Part shown: piece by piece, positions 1 to 7,885 of the stretch | Position numbering within the stretch: the first letter of the stretch is position 1 | How the letters are laid out: every line of letters begins with the position of its first letter | Assembly (NCBI GenBank): GCA_938007965.1 | Contig: CALLMH010000021.1 | Coordinates: 1-42,410 of the forward strand | Length of the DNA stretch: 42,410 nucleotides | DNA from: an uncultured Saprospiraceae bacterium | GTDB lineage: Bacteria; Bacteroidota; Bacteroidia; Chitinophagales; Saprospiraceae | Direction: 5' to 3' | The notes under the pieces: model-generated | What the model was told of the DNA's origin: nothing | Databases searched by the model: none | Seen by the model: only the letters and a program-made list of their open reading frames with translations | Made by a program: the position numbers and the translations under genes

Positions 1-218
1 AATAGTACTAATTGGATTTAATATACAATGTTAATTGTTTTAATATTGTACGATTTAAGTATAATATTTTATAAAAACAAAATAAAACAATACAAATAAT
101 TGTTTAAGTCTTTAAGGGGAGTATTATTAAAATACCCTAAAACTTTGAATAAAAACTTCATACAAAAGGAAATAAATGAAGGTGTTGGGAGAGGAATAAT
201 GAAGGGCTATATAAATAC
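1..218. other. AT-rich non-coding flank
   Basis: No convincing reading frame is visible on either strand. The stretch is very AT-rich. It includes a weak inverted pair around 115-142 (GGGAGTATT against AATACCC). It lies downstream of the leftmost minus-strand gene, and its other boundary is outside the window. Confidence 0.5.
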
Positions 219-243
219 GGATATTCAGATCTACTGAATATCC
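219..243 (-). terminator. Perfect hairpin after the DUF2341/SprB gene
   Basis: GGATATTCAG and CTGAATATCC form a perfect 10-bp stem with a 5-nt loop, 24 nt beyond the stop codon of the minus-strand gene ending at 267. The following minus-strand sequence (GTATTTATATAG) is only moderately T-rich. It is therefore a plausible but not ideal intrinsic terminator. Confidence 0.5.
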
Positions 244-266
244 CTATGAACATACCTCTGAAAGCG

Positions 267-1478
267 CTAGTTCTCACAACCTTCACTATCTATAATCGAG
301 AAGTTGTAGTTGCCTGGAACCAAGCTATCAAGGGTCATCAATCCGACTGTATCCATCACTGTAGATCCTATAGAATCTTGATCAATACACCATGTTACTT
401 GATATGGAGGCACGCCACCAGATACACTGATGGTAATCATACCCAGGCCTTCTTCGCAAAGATCATCTTCTATAGAAACAATAGTTCCTTGAGGGCACGA
501 TTCTATGATAGGGTCGAATACGATCACAGGCCATACGCAGACATGCTTGGCTACCGCTACATAATCTAGGTGGTACGTATGTCCTCCTCTCATGGTAAAC
601 CGATCAAATTCGTAGGTATTAAATGTTTCGCTGTATACATTTCCGACAAGCTGCATATCATCTGTAAACATCATGGTGTGCAGATTGAAATGGCAAATGT
701 AGGCATAGCTCAAAGTGGTTCGATACCAATTGCCTACAGGCTGATTGACCATAGTAGTGGTAATACCATTTGTAGAAGCTCCGTTTCTTAATTCTAATCC
801 ATATTCTGATCCTGATCCAGTATCGTTGGCATCTCTGCGCAGGTTGACCCCATTAAAATCAGCGGTCTCGATACCATATTCATTGATAGTACATGATGGA
901 TCAGTATCCGCTGGCATATAATCTCGGGTAATCAGTTTAAAACTTGATAGTGTATCTCCGATGCTTTTCCACGCTCCATCACTACCACAAGCATCATATT
1001 TTTGAAGTGTAGAAGTCAGCGTATCAAACATTACGATGGCGGTAGACGCATCATTGCCGATGATATTCCAGCCGTCATCTTCATCAAAGTCATCATAGAA
1101 CACGAATGTCTCTTCTGGGTTACTACTAGACACAGCGGCAGGATTAATATAGTACATATAGAAATCTGATGTGCCGAATGGTGGCACCTCATCTAGTTCG
1201 AGCCAAATGACAGCTATCGTATTTTCTTCAAAATATTCTATCCAATGAGAAAGAAGTGTACTGCCGTCGGAGTTTGTAAATCTAATATCCGAAAAATCTG
1301 ATTGCATACCTGGCTTGTACTCAATCTCTAACCTAGTCTGAAAATCCTCCATCACTTCAAAATTATAGTTGGTGACGGATATAGATTGTCTGTTTTCCCA
1401 CGGAGAAAGCCATGACTGACTGTAAGCCGAAAGAGAAAAAATGAGAAAGTGCAAAATATATAACAGCCGTTTGCTCAC
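267..1478 (-). CDS. Secreted DUF2341 protein with one C-terminal SprB repeat
   Basis: 403-residue exported protein. Residues 1-21 form a signal peptide ending AYSQ. Residues about 22-130 fit DUF2341 (DIRFTNSDGS, then a YYINP motif, then a FYDDFD motif), a domain often linked to glycan-binding or LamG-like modules. The last ~65 residues are a SprB repeat (ITISVSGGVPPYQVTW, ending in DSEGCEN). The chain stops immediately after the repeat with no type IX sorting domain, and the downstream 266 bases encode no continuation. The only available in-frame start is GTG, since an upstream stop lies 12 nt away and no in-frame ATG occurs near the signal peptide. It follows the gene ending at 1504 after 25 nt, so co-transcription is likely. 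A surface or adhesion role is inferred; the exact ligand is unknown. Confidence 0.8.
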   Translation of the reverse strand: MSKRLLYILHFLIFSLSAYSQSWLSPWENRQSISVTNYNFEVMEDFQTRLEIEYKPGMQSDFSDIRFTNSDGSTLLSHWIEYFEENTIAVIWLELDEVPPFGTSDFYMYYINPAAVSSSNPEETFVFYDDFDEDDGWNIIGNDASTAIVMFDTLTSTLQKYDACGSDGAWKSIGDTLSSFKLITRDYMPADTDPSCTINEYGIETADFNGVNLRRDANDTGSGSEYGLELRNGASTNGITTTMVNQPVGNWYRTTLSYAYICHFNLHTMMFTDDMQLVGNVYSETFNTYEFDRFTMRGGHTYHLDYVAVAKHVCVWPVIVFDPIIESCPQGTIVSIEDDLCEEGLGMITISVSGGVPPYQVTWCIDQDSIGSTVMDTVGLMTLDSLVPGNYNFSIIDSEGCEN

Positions 1479-1503
1479 ATAGATACATTAATTATACAAT
1501 CTA

Positions 1504-2931
1504 CTAGATCTTAACCACTTTTTTAGTTAGAAATTCATTACTCGTTTTATTATAAAACCGAACCATGTAATTTCCTGGTATGAGATCACTTAAGTCATAT
1601 TGCAGATTTCTAATTCCATCTTGGAGTTTTATATCCTGAGTTCTTACAATGCGACCATCTACAGCAAAAATAGAAATATTAGCGTCAATTACCACATTTG
1701 TAGCCACCTCTATGAAAAGTGTTTGTTGGAATGGATTCTCGATGATTCTAAAATCAAAATCAGTTTTTCTTTGTAAGTGAATAATATGAGAATATTTAAA
1801 ATCTTCATTCTCATCTAATTGTTTGAGCCTGTAGAAGTTGCTTCCAGACCATGGATTGATATCATCGAATACATATTCGACTTCTTGATTATTGGTAGAT
1901 GGGACAAATCCGATAGAATCAAAGGCCAATCCGTTTTTACTTTTTTCAATATTAAAACCTAGGCTATTGATTTCATTAGCGGTTTCCCATGTCAGTTGAT
2001 TTACCTTGGCGAGTACCTCTCCTTCAAATGATAATAAATCTACAGGAAGGATAGACCCTCTTGCTGATAATACGACACAGACATCATCGATCCCTGTCAC
2101 CTCTAGTGACCATACTCCTTTCTCCTCATCGAATCTCGTTAAAGAAAATTGATGCTGCTCCATAAATTTTATAGGATAATCATTCTCACAATCTGACGCT
2201 TCAAATTCGTATATCTGTAAATAAATGCTCCCAGAATTTATCAACTGCACCTCATTAGGATATCCCGTTTTAGCAGCTAGATCATTTAATTCTTCTCGAG
2301 TGAAAAATAAACGAATATTTGCATTTTCTATAGAGTCAGTTTTGAAACACCATTTTCTACCAAGACTTGCGTCTCCATAGCAGACTATAGATTCTTCTGC
2401 TACTTCAGCACACATCATTGATGTGCCAAGATCTTTATCCGTTGTGATGTCGATTATAGCTCCGATGTAGTCTTCCTCAAAATAAAAGAAAGACTGTGTA
2501 CCGTCATGCATGTAACAACTGCCACAAGCAGAAATATCAATCAAATCCAAAGAATCAGTTAGAGGGTCAATATTGACAATGGTAATGGTTCGCTCTTCGA
2601 CACATCCATTGGCATCGGTTACAGTTACATAGTAAGATCCTACTGGAAGATCAACTAAGAAATTTTGATTCACATCCTCATGTGCCCATTTATAGTCATA
2701 TGAGGGTGTACCGCCGTAGACGGTGATGTTTACCATTCCTTCGTTGGATTCTGTACAATAGACGCCTGTCGATTCTTCATCTATAGAGATCGGTAAAGAC
2801 GAACTCGCTCCTACCATAGTAACGGTCAGAGGGCCTTCACAATTTTGCGAATATACTGAACACACTGAAAAAATGAAGAACACTAATATATGAATGTACT
2901 GTTTCAAAGCTGGTTGGATTTTTTTATTCAT
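1504..2931 (-). CDS. SprB-repeat surface protein with T9SS type A sorting domain
   Basis: 475-residue exported protein. I chose the ATG at 2931 (MNKKIQ) over a non-ATG start five codons upstream because it places the signal peptide, ending SVYSQ, at the N terminus. The mature protein opens with NCEGPLTVT, a segment also found in the SprB protein at 3047-5437. One SprB repeat follows (ITVYGGTPSYDYKW, closing VTDANGC). The centre is an uncharacterised Cys-rich region. A later part (LPVDLLSFEGEV, NEINSLGFNIEKS, FYRLKQLDENE) is the common Bacteroidota pre-sorting module, and the chain ends in a type A T9SS tail (LIPGNYMVRF, KKVVKI). The protein is therefore expected to be exported by T9SS and held at the cell surface. 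It is probably in one transcript with the DUF2341 gene downstream. Confidence 0.88.
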   Translation of the reverse strand: MNKKIQPALKQYIHILVFFIFSVCSVYSQNCEGPLTVTMVGASSSLPISIDEESTGVYCTESNEGMVNITVYGGTPSYDYKWAHEDVNQNFLVDLPVGSYYVTVTDANGCVEERTITIVNIDPLTDSLDLIDISACGSCYMHDGTQSFFYFEEDYIGAIIDITTDKDLGTSMMCAEVAEESIVCYGDASLGRKWCFKTDSIENANIRLFFTREELNDLAAKTGYPNEVQLINSGSIYLQIYEFEASDCENDYPIKFMEQHQFSLTRFDEEKGVWSLEVTGIDDVCVVLSARGSILPVDLLSFEGEVLAKVNQLTWETANEINSLGFNIEKSKNGLAFDSIGFVPSTNNQEVEYVFDDINPWSGSNFYRLKQLDENEDFKYSHIIHLQRKTDFDFRIIENPFQQTLFIEVATNVVIDANISIFAVDGRIVRTQDIKLQDGIRNLQYDLSDLIPGNYMVRFYNKTSNEFLTKKVVKI

Positions 2932-2978
2932 TAATTGTAGAAACACGGTATCGTTTCGTCTCTAACCAATCAAAATAG

Positions 2979-3012
2979 GTATTTCGCCCTCATCGAAACG
3001 AGGGCGAAATAC
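2979..3012 (-). terminator. Strong hairpin between the two SprB genes
   Basis: GTATTTCGCCCTC and GAGGGCGAAATAC form a perfect 13-bp stem around an 8-nt loop. On the minus strand it follows the stop of the nine-repeat SprB gene (3047) and is trailed by CTATTTTG. It probably ends that transcript, which would give the next two genes their own promoter. Confidence 0.7.
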
Positions 3013-3046
3013 ACTTTTTATATTGTGAATAATTTATTCGACATTA

Positions 3047-5437
3047 TTATGGAATCATACATCCATTTGCATCAGTCACAATGAATGAGTAAGACTTACC
3101 CCCTTGTGCTTCTGTGAATGTAAATGACCCACCAGCTGCATCAATCACACCTGATGTCTCAGCTAATGTACCTCCGTCTGGAGAACTCCAAGTAACAGTA
3201 TATGGTGCTACACCACCTGATGCTTGTACTTTAATCTCTCCTTCGTTAGCATTACATAAATCCTGCGCTTCAGTACATGTACCGGCAGTTAATTGTGCAG
3301 GCTCTTCTACAGTGATCTCGAAATCTTCTGTACATCCGTTGCTATCTTTTACAACGATCGTATATTCACCAGCTTCTAAGCCTCCGAACACATTAGATTC
3401 TTGGAAAGAAGCCTCATCATCTATACTGTATGTCAAGTCTCCAGTACCACCACTTGCAGTGATCGTGATTTCTCCTGAATTGTCGCCATTACATAGAATC
3501 TCTGAAGTTACATCCCCAGCGATCTCTACACCAGAAGTATTAGGTACTACGTATTCTAGTGTTTTAGAACAGTCGTTTTGATTAGTGATTTCTACAGTAT
3601 ATGTTCCAGGAGTTAGTGATACTTGATCTTTTTCACCTTGGTTGATACCTGATCCGTCAGTAGTAGACCATACATATGTGTATGATGCGCCTTCATCAGG
3701 TGATACCGCTAACCAGATACTACCATTATTACCAGCACATGATGGCGGTACTACTTGATCAGATACTACGATGTCTTGTGCTGGAGTTAAGTTTATCACT
3801 TCCTCTGCACTACATCCACTTTCGTCAGATACTACTACAGTATATTCTCCACCTGGAAGGTTAGACTGGGTAGCTACGTTGTCAGTAAGCACTGCATCAG
3901 CATTATCAGATGTCCATGTGTATGTGAATGTTCCACTTCCACCCGTGGCAGATACCGTAATTGTTCCATTTTCTGGTCCATTTGATGGGTGACAATCAGG
4001 ATCTTCTTGGTTATCCACAGATACTAGGATAGCTTCTGGCGCAGATAATTCCCAATCAAATGTAGCTGAACATCCAGCTCCATCTGTAATAGTCAACATG
4101 TAAGTCCCAGGTCCAAGATCAGACTGAGATTGTGCTGTTGTCGTTACACCAGAGCCATTGATAGTATTCCAATTGTAAGTGAATGATCCGTCGCCACCAG
4201 TTACAGAAGCTAGTGTGATACTACCATCTTGGATATCTCCACATGATGGATCTACAGTAGAAGCATCAACTATTATTGCATCTGGTCCTTCGATTGTGAT
4301 CGACGCTTCTGTCGAACATCCATTCAGATCAGTAACTACTACTGTATACGTATCTGCATTTAGACCTGTTTGATTAGATGCATTAACATCTAGCCCAGTT
4401 GATCCGTTCTCTGCGGTCCATTCATAAGTATAATCTCCAGAACCTCCTGATACTGTAATATCAATACTTCCGTCCGATGTTCCGTTATCAGAGTTACAAG
4501 TTGCATCTTCTGCTGTTAATGCTACAGCGATCGCCGTCGGTCCTTCTAGCGTTACTTCTGCAGAGATCGAACATCCGTTTTCATCTTTTACTTCTAGAGT
4601 ATATGTACCCGCTGTAAGTCCAGTCTGGTCGCCTGCATCAGCGACTAAGTCTCCGCCTCCATCTGTTGTTGTCCAGCTGTAAGTATATTCTCCTGTACCT
4701 CCTTCTGTAGTCACAGTAATTGATCCATCAGCAGCGCCATTATCAGAGTGACAGTTTAGATCTGTACTCGCTAGAGATAGTGTAAGTTCGTCTGGTGCTG
4801 TCAATGTATATGAAGCTTCAGCTGTACATCCATTATCATCGGTTACTACTACAGTATATGTACCCGCACCTAAATCGGATAAATCTTCTACATCATTTGC
4901 ACCTGCTATCTCACCGTCATCGGTAGACCATGCGTATGTATATCCACTAGCAGCGACACCACCACTTACTGATACATCGATAGTACCATTAAATGTTGTA
5001 CCTTCTACATTACAATTTGGATCTGTTTCAATTCCTGTGATGACAATACCAGCAGGCTCTACTAATGTCCATGGACCGAGTTCCATACTACATCCTGAAT
5101 CATCCGTAATGCTTACAGCATATTCGCCGGCTGCTAAATCTTCGACTAGAACGTCGATTCCATCTGTAGTGTTTGTAACTGTTTGATCCATTGTGATTTC
5201 TTCCCCATCTTTTATCCATTGTAATGAGTAGTCTGGCGATCCACCAGTCACTTCAATGGAAATAGATCCGTTAGGACCACAATCAGGTTGAATTACTGAA
5301 GATTCACTAGCATCAAGTGGAGTCGAAGAACTTGATCCTTGTATGGTCACTGTCAGTGGCCCTGTACAATCTTCTTGCGAGTAGGAAGTAGTATAGACTG
5401 CGAACAGACATGCTACGAGTAGTAAGATTTTTTTCAT
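3047..5437 (-). CDS. Multi-repeat SprB-type surface protein without a sorting domain
   Basis: 796-residue secreted protein made almost wholly of SprB repeats. Residues 1-20 are a signal peptide ending TSYSQ. The mature start (DCTGPLTVTIQGSSSS) parallels that of the neighbouring gene at 1504-2931. Nine units can be counted by their closing motif (VTDDNGC, VKDENGC, VTDLNGC, ITDGAGC, VSDESGC and so on), about 75-85 residues apart, each with a YTYxW core. SprB of Flavobacterium johnsoniae is a gliding adhesin exported by T9SS. Here the chain ends at VTDANGCMIP, on the last repeat, with no type A or B sorting tail, and only 115 nt including a terminator separate it from the next gene. It may be exported differently, act as a partner of a tailed protein, or be a shortened adhesin. 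Its function is not established. Confidence 0.85.
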   Translation of the reverse strand: MKKILLLVACLFAVYTTSYSQEDCTGPLTVTIQGSSSSTPLDASESSVIQPDCGPNGSISIEVTGGSPDYSLQWIKDGEEITMDQTVTNTTDGIDVLVEDLAAGEYAVSITDDSGCSMELGPWTLVEPAGIVITGIETDPNCNVEGTTFNGTIDVSVSGGVAASGYTYAWSTDDGEIAGANDVEDLSDLGAGTYTVVVTDDNGCTAEASYTLTAPDELTLSLASTDLNCHSDNGAADGSITVTTEGGTGEYTYSWTTTDGGGDLVADAGDQTGLTAGTYTLEVKDENGCSISAEVTLEGPTAIAVALTAEDATCNSDNGTSDGSIDITVSGGSGDYTYEWTAENGSTGLDVNASNQTGLNADTYTVVVTDLNGCSTEASITIEGPDAIIVDASTVDPSCGDIQDGSITLASVTGGDGSFTYNWNTINGSGVTTTAQSQSDLGPGTYMLTITDGAGCSATFDWELSAPEAILVSVDNQEDPDCHPSNGPENGTITVSATGGSGTFTYTWTSDNADAVLTDNVATQSNLPGGEYTVVVSDESGCSAEEVINLTPAQDIVVSDQVVPPSCAGNNGSIWLAVSPDEGASYTYVWSTTDGSGINQGEKDQVSLTPGTYTVEITNQNDCSKTLEYVVPNTSGVEIAGDVTSEILCNGDNSGEITITASGGTGDLTYSIDDEASFQESNVFGGLEAGEYTIVVKDSNGCTEDFEITVEEPAQLTAGTCTEAQDLCNANEGEIKVQASGGVAPYTVTWSSPDGGTLAETSGVIDAAGGSFTFTEAQGGKSYSFIVTDANGCMIP

Positions 5438-5476
5438 TTCTAAATGTTTTTGATAAAAAGGTTTTTAAGTATAATA

Positions 5477-5511
5477 ATCCTACAATATTGCTTTTGACAA
5501 AAATGTAGGAT
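5477..5511 (-). promoter_or_regulatory. Inverted repeat upstream of the nine-repeat SprB gene
   Basis: ATCCTACA and TGTAGGAT are perfect inverted copies separated by 19 nt, lying 40-74 nt upstream of the ATG at 5437. This is a suitable place for an operator or a leader hairpin. No clear TAnnTTTG box was found here, so the role is uncertain. Confidence 0.3.
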
Positions 5512-5591
5512 AATCTAATTGGATCGATTGCGTAGCTCTGGTAAACTAGAAGTCAGCATAAACCTAACTCCAGCATGCTTAAAAATTAAGT

Positions 5592-5708
5592 ATGCTCAAA
5601 ATCGAACTAAATGATTTTACATCAGAGGTCAAACTACTAAAGGGTATTAAAATAGAAATGACACTCAACTCGGAACAAGAACCATTCCAAATCAATATTT
5701 TTTCTTGA
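5592..5708 (+). CDS. Possible 38-residue small protein
   Basis: A short ATG-initiated frame encodes a mixed, slightly acidic peptide (MLKIELNDFTSEVKLLKG, ending NIFS). It has no signal peptide or recognisable motif. Codon choice looks protein-like, but I saw no promoter box close upstream. It may be a chance frame or a remnant of a longer gene. Confidence 0.2.
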   Translation: MLKIELNDFTSEVKLLKGIKIEMTLNSEQEPFQINIFS

Positions 5709-5925
5709 TAATCAGCTATTAGAAAAAGAAATAATTGTGGTTTACAAATCGTGATTTTAACTTACATATATCTGATAATCAATTAAATATGTATACAATT
5801 TACAATCTTCATAACCTGTTATTTATATTGTAAAAAAATCACATATGTATTGGATGCAGATAAATTGATGTCCAATATTCTTAGAATAAGACAAACTTAA
5901 AATGCGGCATTGGAGTTTATGTTAG

Positions 5926-5933
5926 TACTTTTG
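5926..5933 (+). promoter_or_regulatory. -7 promoter box for the flippase-like gene
   Basis: TACTTTTG matches the Bacteroidota -7 consensus TAnnTTTG and lies 76 nt upstream of the ATG at 6009. No TTG stands at the ideal -33 distance. Transcription would begin near 5940. Confidence 0.45.
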
Positions 5934-6008
5934 TATCTTATCTAATTATAGCATAACCTAAGAGTAAAATTGGAAGTTCATACAGACCATAATATTGACG
6001 ACGATTCG

Positions 6009-7070
6009 ATGTTAAAATCGATCAGACTGAGTAGGATTATCCCCCCAATGATGATAGGTCTAGCTGTAGTAGGTTGGATGATGTATCGACAGTTAGATCT
6101 GGATGAATTATCTAAGATCGCATGGAGCAACTTTATGTTCTTTTGGGTATTTATGGCAGTGATGATGTACGTGATTCGACATTTGTTCTACAGTTGGAGA
6201 CTTAGAATCATGACGGATGGAGAGTTTTCATGGCCAAAGTCCATGGAGTTGATAGTACTGTGGGAGTTTGCCTCCTCGGTTAGTCCTACTAGTGTAGGTG
6301 GTTCTGGTGTAGCGTTGTTTTTATTGGCTCAGGAGAAATTATCTACGGCGAAGACAGTTTCTGTAGTGTTATACTCTATGGTATTAGACACGGTATTTTT
6401 TGTAGCTTCTTTACCTTTCCTTTATCTAGCATTGGGAGCTATAATGATTCGACCCGGGATGCAGTCTTTGACTGATTTAGACGGTTTTGGATATACCTTT
6501 TTTGGGGTGATCTTGTTTATGAGTTTATATGGGGCGGTTTTCTTTTATGGTCTTTTTGTAAATCCCAATACGATCAAGAGTATACTCTTATTTATAAGTA
6601 AATGGGGAATTCTGAAGCGATTCAGATCGGATCTAGAAAAGACGGCAGAAGATGTAGTCGCCACATCTGTAGAGATGCAAAAAAAGACAATCGGCTACCA
6701 CATCAAAGCCATGATAGCTACCACGGGTGCTTGGGTATTCAGATTTTTAGCGATCAACTGTATTATCCTAGCTTTTGTGGTCGATACACCGTTTGATTTT
6801 TACAATCAGCTATTGATTATGGCCAGAGCTGAGACGATGCATGTAACCACTGCATTCACTCCCACCCCTGGAGGAGCTGGAGTCGCGGAATACTTGTTTG
6901 GAGGGTATTTTATTGATTATGTGCCAGAGGGTATAGCATCTCTAGTCGCTTTGATATGGAGGATCATTACCTACTATTCCTACTTAATAGGCGGCGCGAT
7001 AATCATCCCTATATGGATCAGAGAAGTGATTATCAGAAGACGAAAAAACGAAAATCTGGAAACTACCTAA
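6009..7070 (+). CDS. Lysylphosphatidylglycerol synthase TM-region / flippase-like membrane protein
   Basis: Integral membrane protein of 353 residues from the ATG at 6009. An in-frame TTG at 5970 would add 13 acidic, non-hydrophobic residues, so both starts are possible. Several hydrophobic segments are visible (IIPPMMIGLAVVGWMMY, FFWVFMAVMMYVI, TVFFVASLPFLYLALG, FLAINCIILAF). The C-terminal motif TPTPGGAGVAEYLFGGYF is the hallmark of the LPG-synthase TM-region family (UPF0104/TIGR00374-like), members of which move or modify lipids in the inner membrane. The soluble lysyl-transferase domain of full MprF is absent, so this is a stand-alone flippase-like domain with unknown substrate. Its TAA overlaps the stop of the convergent FecR-like gene by 3 nt. 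Confidence 0.85.
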   Translation: MLKSIRLSRIIPPMMIGLAVVGWMMYRQLDLDELSKIAWSNFMFFWVFMAVMMYVIRHLFYSWRLRIMTDGEFSWPKSMELIVLWEFASSVSPTSVGGSGVALFLLAQEKLSTAKTVSVVLYSMVLDTVFFVASLPFLYLALGAIMIRPGMQSLTDLDGFGYTFFGVILFMSLYGAVFFYGLFVNPNTIKSILLFISKWGILKRFRSDLEKTAEDVVATSVEMQKKTIGYHIKAMIATTGAWVFRFLAINCIILAFVVDTPFDFYNQLLIMARAETMHVTTAFTPTPGGAGVAEYLFGGYFIDYVPEGIASLVALIWRIITYYSYLIGGAIIIPIWIREVIIRRRKNENLETT

Positions 7071-7750
7071 TATATTAATACCTTATTATTTTTATCTACA
7101 TCATAGCCTATTTTCATTGGGGCTAGTACATTATGTACAGCTTCCTCTAGATCACTATGAAGAAAGCTTCCCGAAAATAATCTATCGTGATATTCCTCAG
7201 GCAGATCAATGATAATATCATATTTATATCCTAATGACGCAATTACCTCTACCAGCGGAACAAGCTCGAAAATAGATTCTCCTGTAGTCCAACTGTCTAT
7301 TTTTTTAGGGTTTATTTTTTCAACTGCTTTCAAATTACCGTTTTTAGATCTGCTTCTTTCTCCAGAAGAAATTGTTATGGATTGATCATCTTTAGCCATT
7401 ACGGTTACAATACCAGATTTACAAGAAACAACAAATACACCACCTCTCGCCAATACATTGAAAGAAGCGCCTAACGCAGCAACTTTCCCCTCATCAGTAC
7501 ATACGGTAAAGGGATTCCCCTTTTCTACATCAAAGAATGCTTCTCCATCAAGATGGAGTTTTCTTTCTTCAGTAAAATCGTCGTTATACGATAGCTCACT
7601 ATCACTATTCAATATGACCAGAGAGGCGTCTGGTAAAGCATGTGACAAATGTATAGCATGATGGGAATTGATAGATACATCTGGAGAGAACAAAGTAAAA
7701 ATGAAAAAAATCACAAGAGACACTATAGCTATACCAAATAATTTTTTCAT
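7067..7750 (-). CDS. FecR/DUF4974-like protein lacking the cytoplasmic anti-sigma part
   Basis: 227-residue protein with a single N-terminal membrane segment (residues 4-21) and a periplasmic remainder. The hallmark FecR block is present (LHLDGEAFFDVEKGNPFTV, residues 66-84, then LGASFNV). The last ~75 residues resemble DUF4974 (SIFELVPLVEVIASLGYKYDI, then FSGSFLHSDLEEAVHNVL). Typical Bacteroidota FecR proteins are 300-400 residues, start with a cytoplasmic anti-sigma segment, and sit beside an ECF sigma gene and a SusC/TonB receptor. None of these is here: the nearest ECF sigma gene is 15 kb away. It may be a ligand-sensing remnant, or a periplasmic partner of another FecR. The stop codon lies inside the convergent gene's last codons. 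Confidence 0.8.
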   Translation of the reverse strand: MKKLFGIAIVSLVIFFIFTLFSPDVSINSHHAIHLSHALPDASLVILNSDSELSYNDDFTEERKLHLDGEAFFDVEKGNPFTVCTDEGKVAALGASFNVLARGGVFVVSCKSGIVTVMAKDDQSITISSGERSRSKNGNLKAVEKINPKKIDSWTTGESIFELVPLVEVIASLGYKYDIIIDLPEEYHDRLFSGSFLHSDLEEAVHNVLAPMKIGYDVDKNNKVLIY

Positions 7751-7832
7751 GTGAATAGCTTTTTATAAAGTGAATAAATTGGTTGCTTAGTAGCGTTTAT
7801 TACCATGCCATGTGGTATGCTATTTTGTAAAT

Positions 7833-7868
7833 AAAAAGCCAGATAATTTTACTTTATCTGGCTTTTTT
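7833..7868 (-). terminator. Terminator of glyS
   Basis: AAAAAGCCAGATAA and TTATCTGGCTTTTT form a 14-bp stem with a 7-nt loop, 18 nt beyond the glyS stop. A T-run follows on the minus strand. The symmetry of the A and T arms would also let it work on the plus strand. Confidence 0.8.
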
Positions 7869-7885
7869 AAATCTCAAATCGGATT

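Larger units (their letters stand above)
5438..5969. other. 532-nt divergent intergenic region
   Basis: This separates the minus-strand SprB gene from the plus-strand membrane protein gene. It holds an 8-bp inverted pair at 5477-5511, a 38-codon open frame at 5592-5708, two odd palindromes TGATAATCA (5706-5714 and 5773-5781) and a -7 box at 5926-5933. I see no RNA gene. Confidence 0.5.

Noticed and set aside
246-791. Two plus-strand frames opposite the DUF2341 gene
   Set aside because: They have no recognisable protein features and lie antisense to a well-supported exported protein gene.
3114-4373. Open frames on the plus strand antisense to the SprB repeats
   Set aside because: They are rich in Pro/Ser/Val/Thr and mirror the repeat periodicity of the minus-strand protein. 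They lack signal peptides or motifs and are shadows of its codon pattern.
3047-5300. Regular repeats that might suggest a CRISPR array or satellite DNA
   Set aside because: The period is ~230-250 nt and in frame with a protein whose units match SprB repeats. Bases diverge at third codon positions, as in protein repeats. There are no short identical repeats with spacers.
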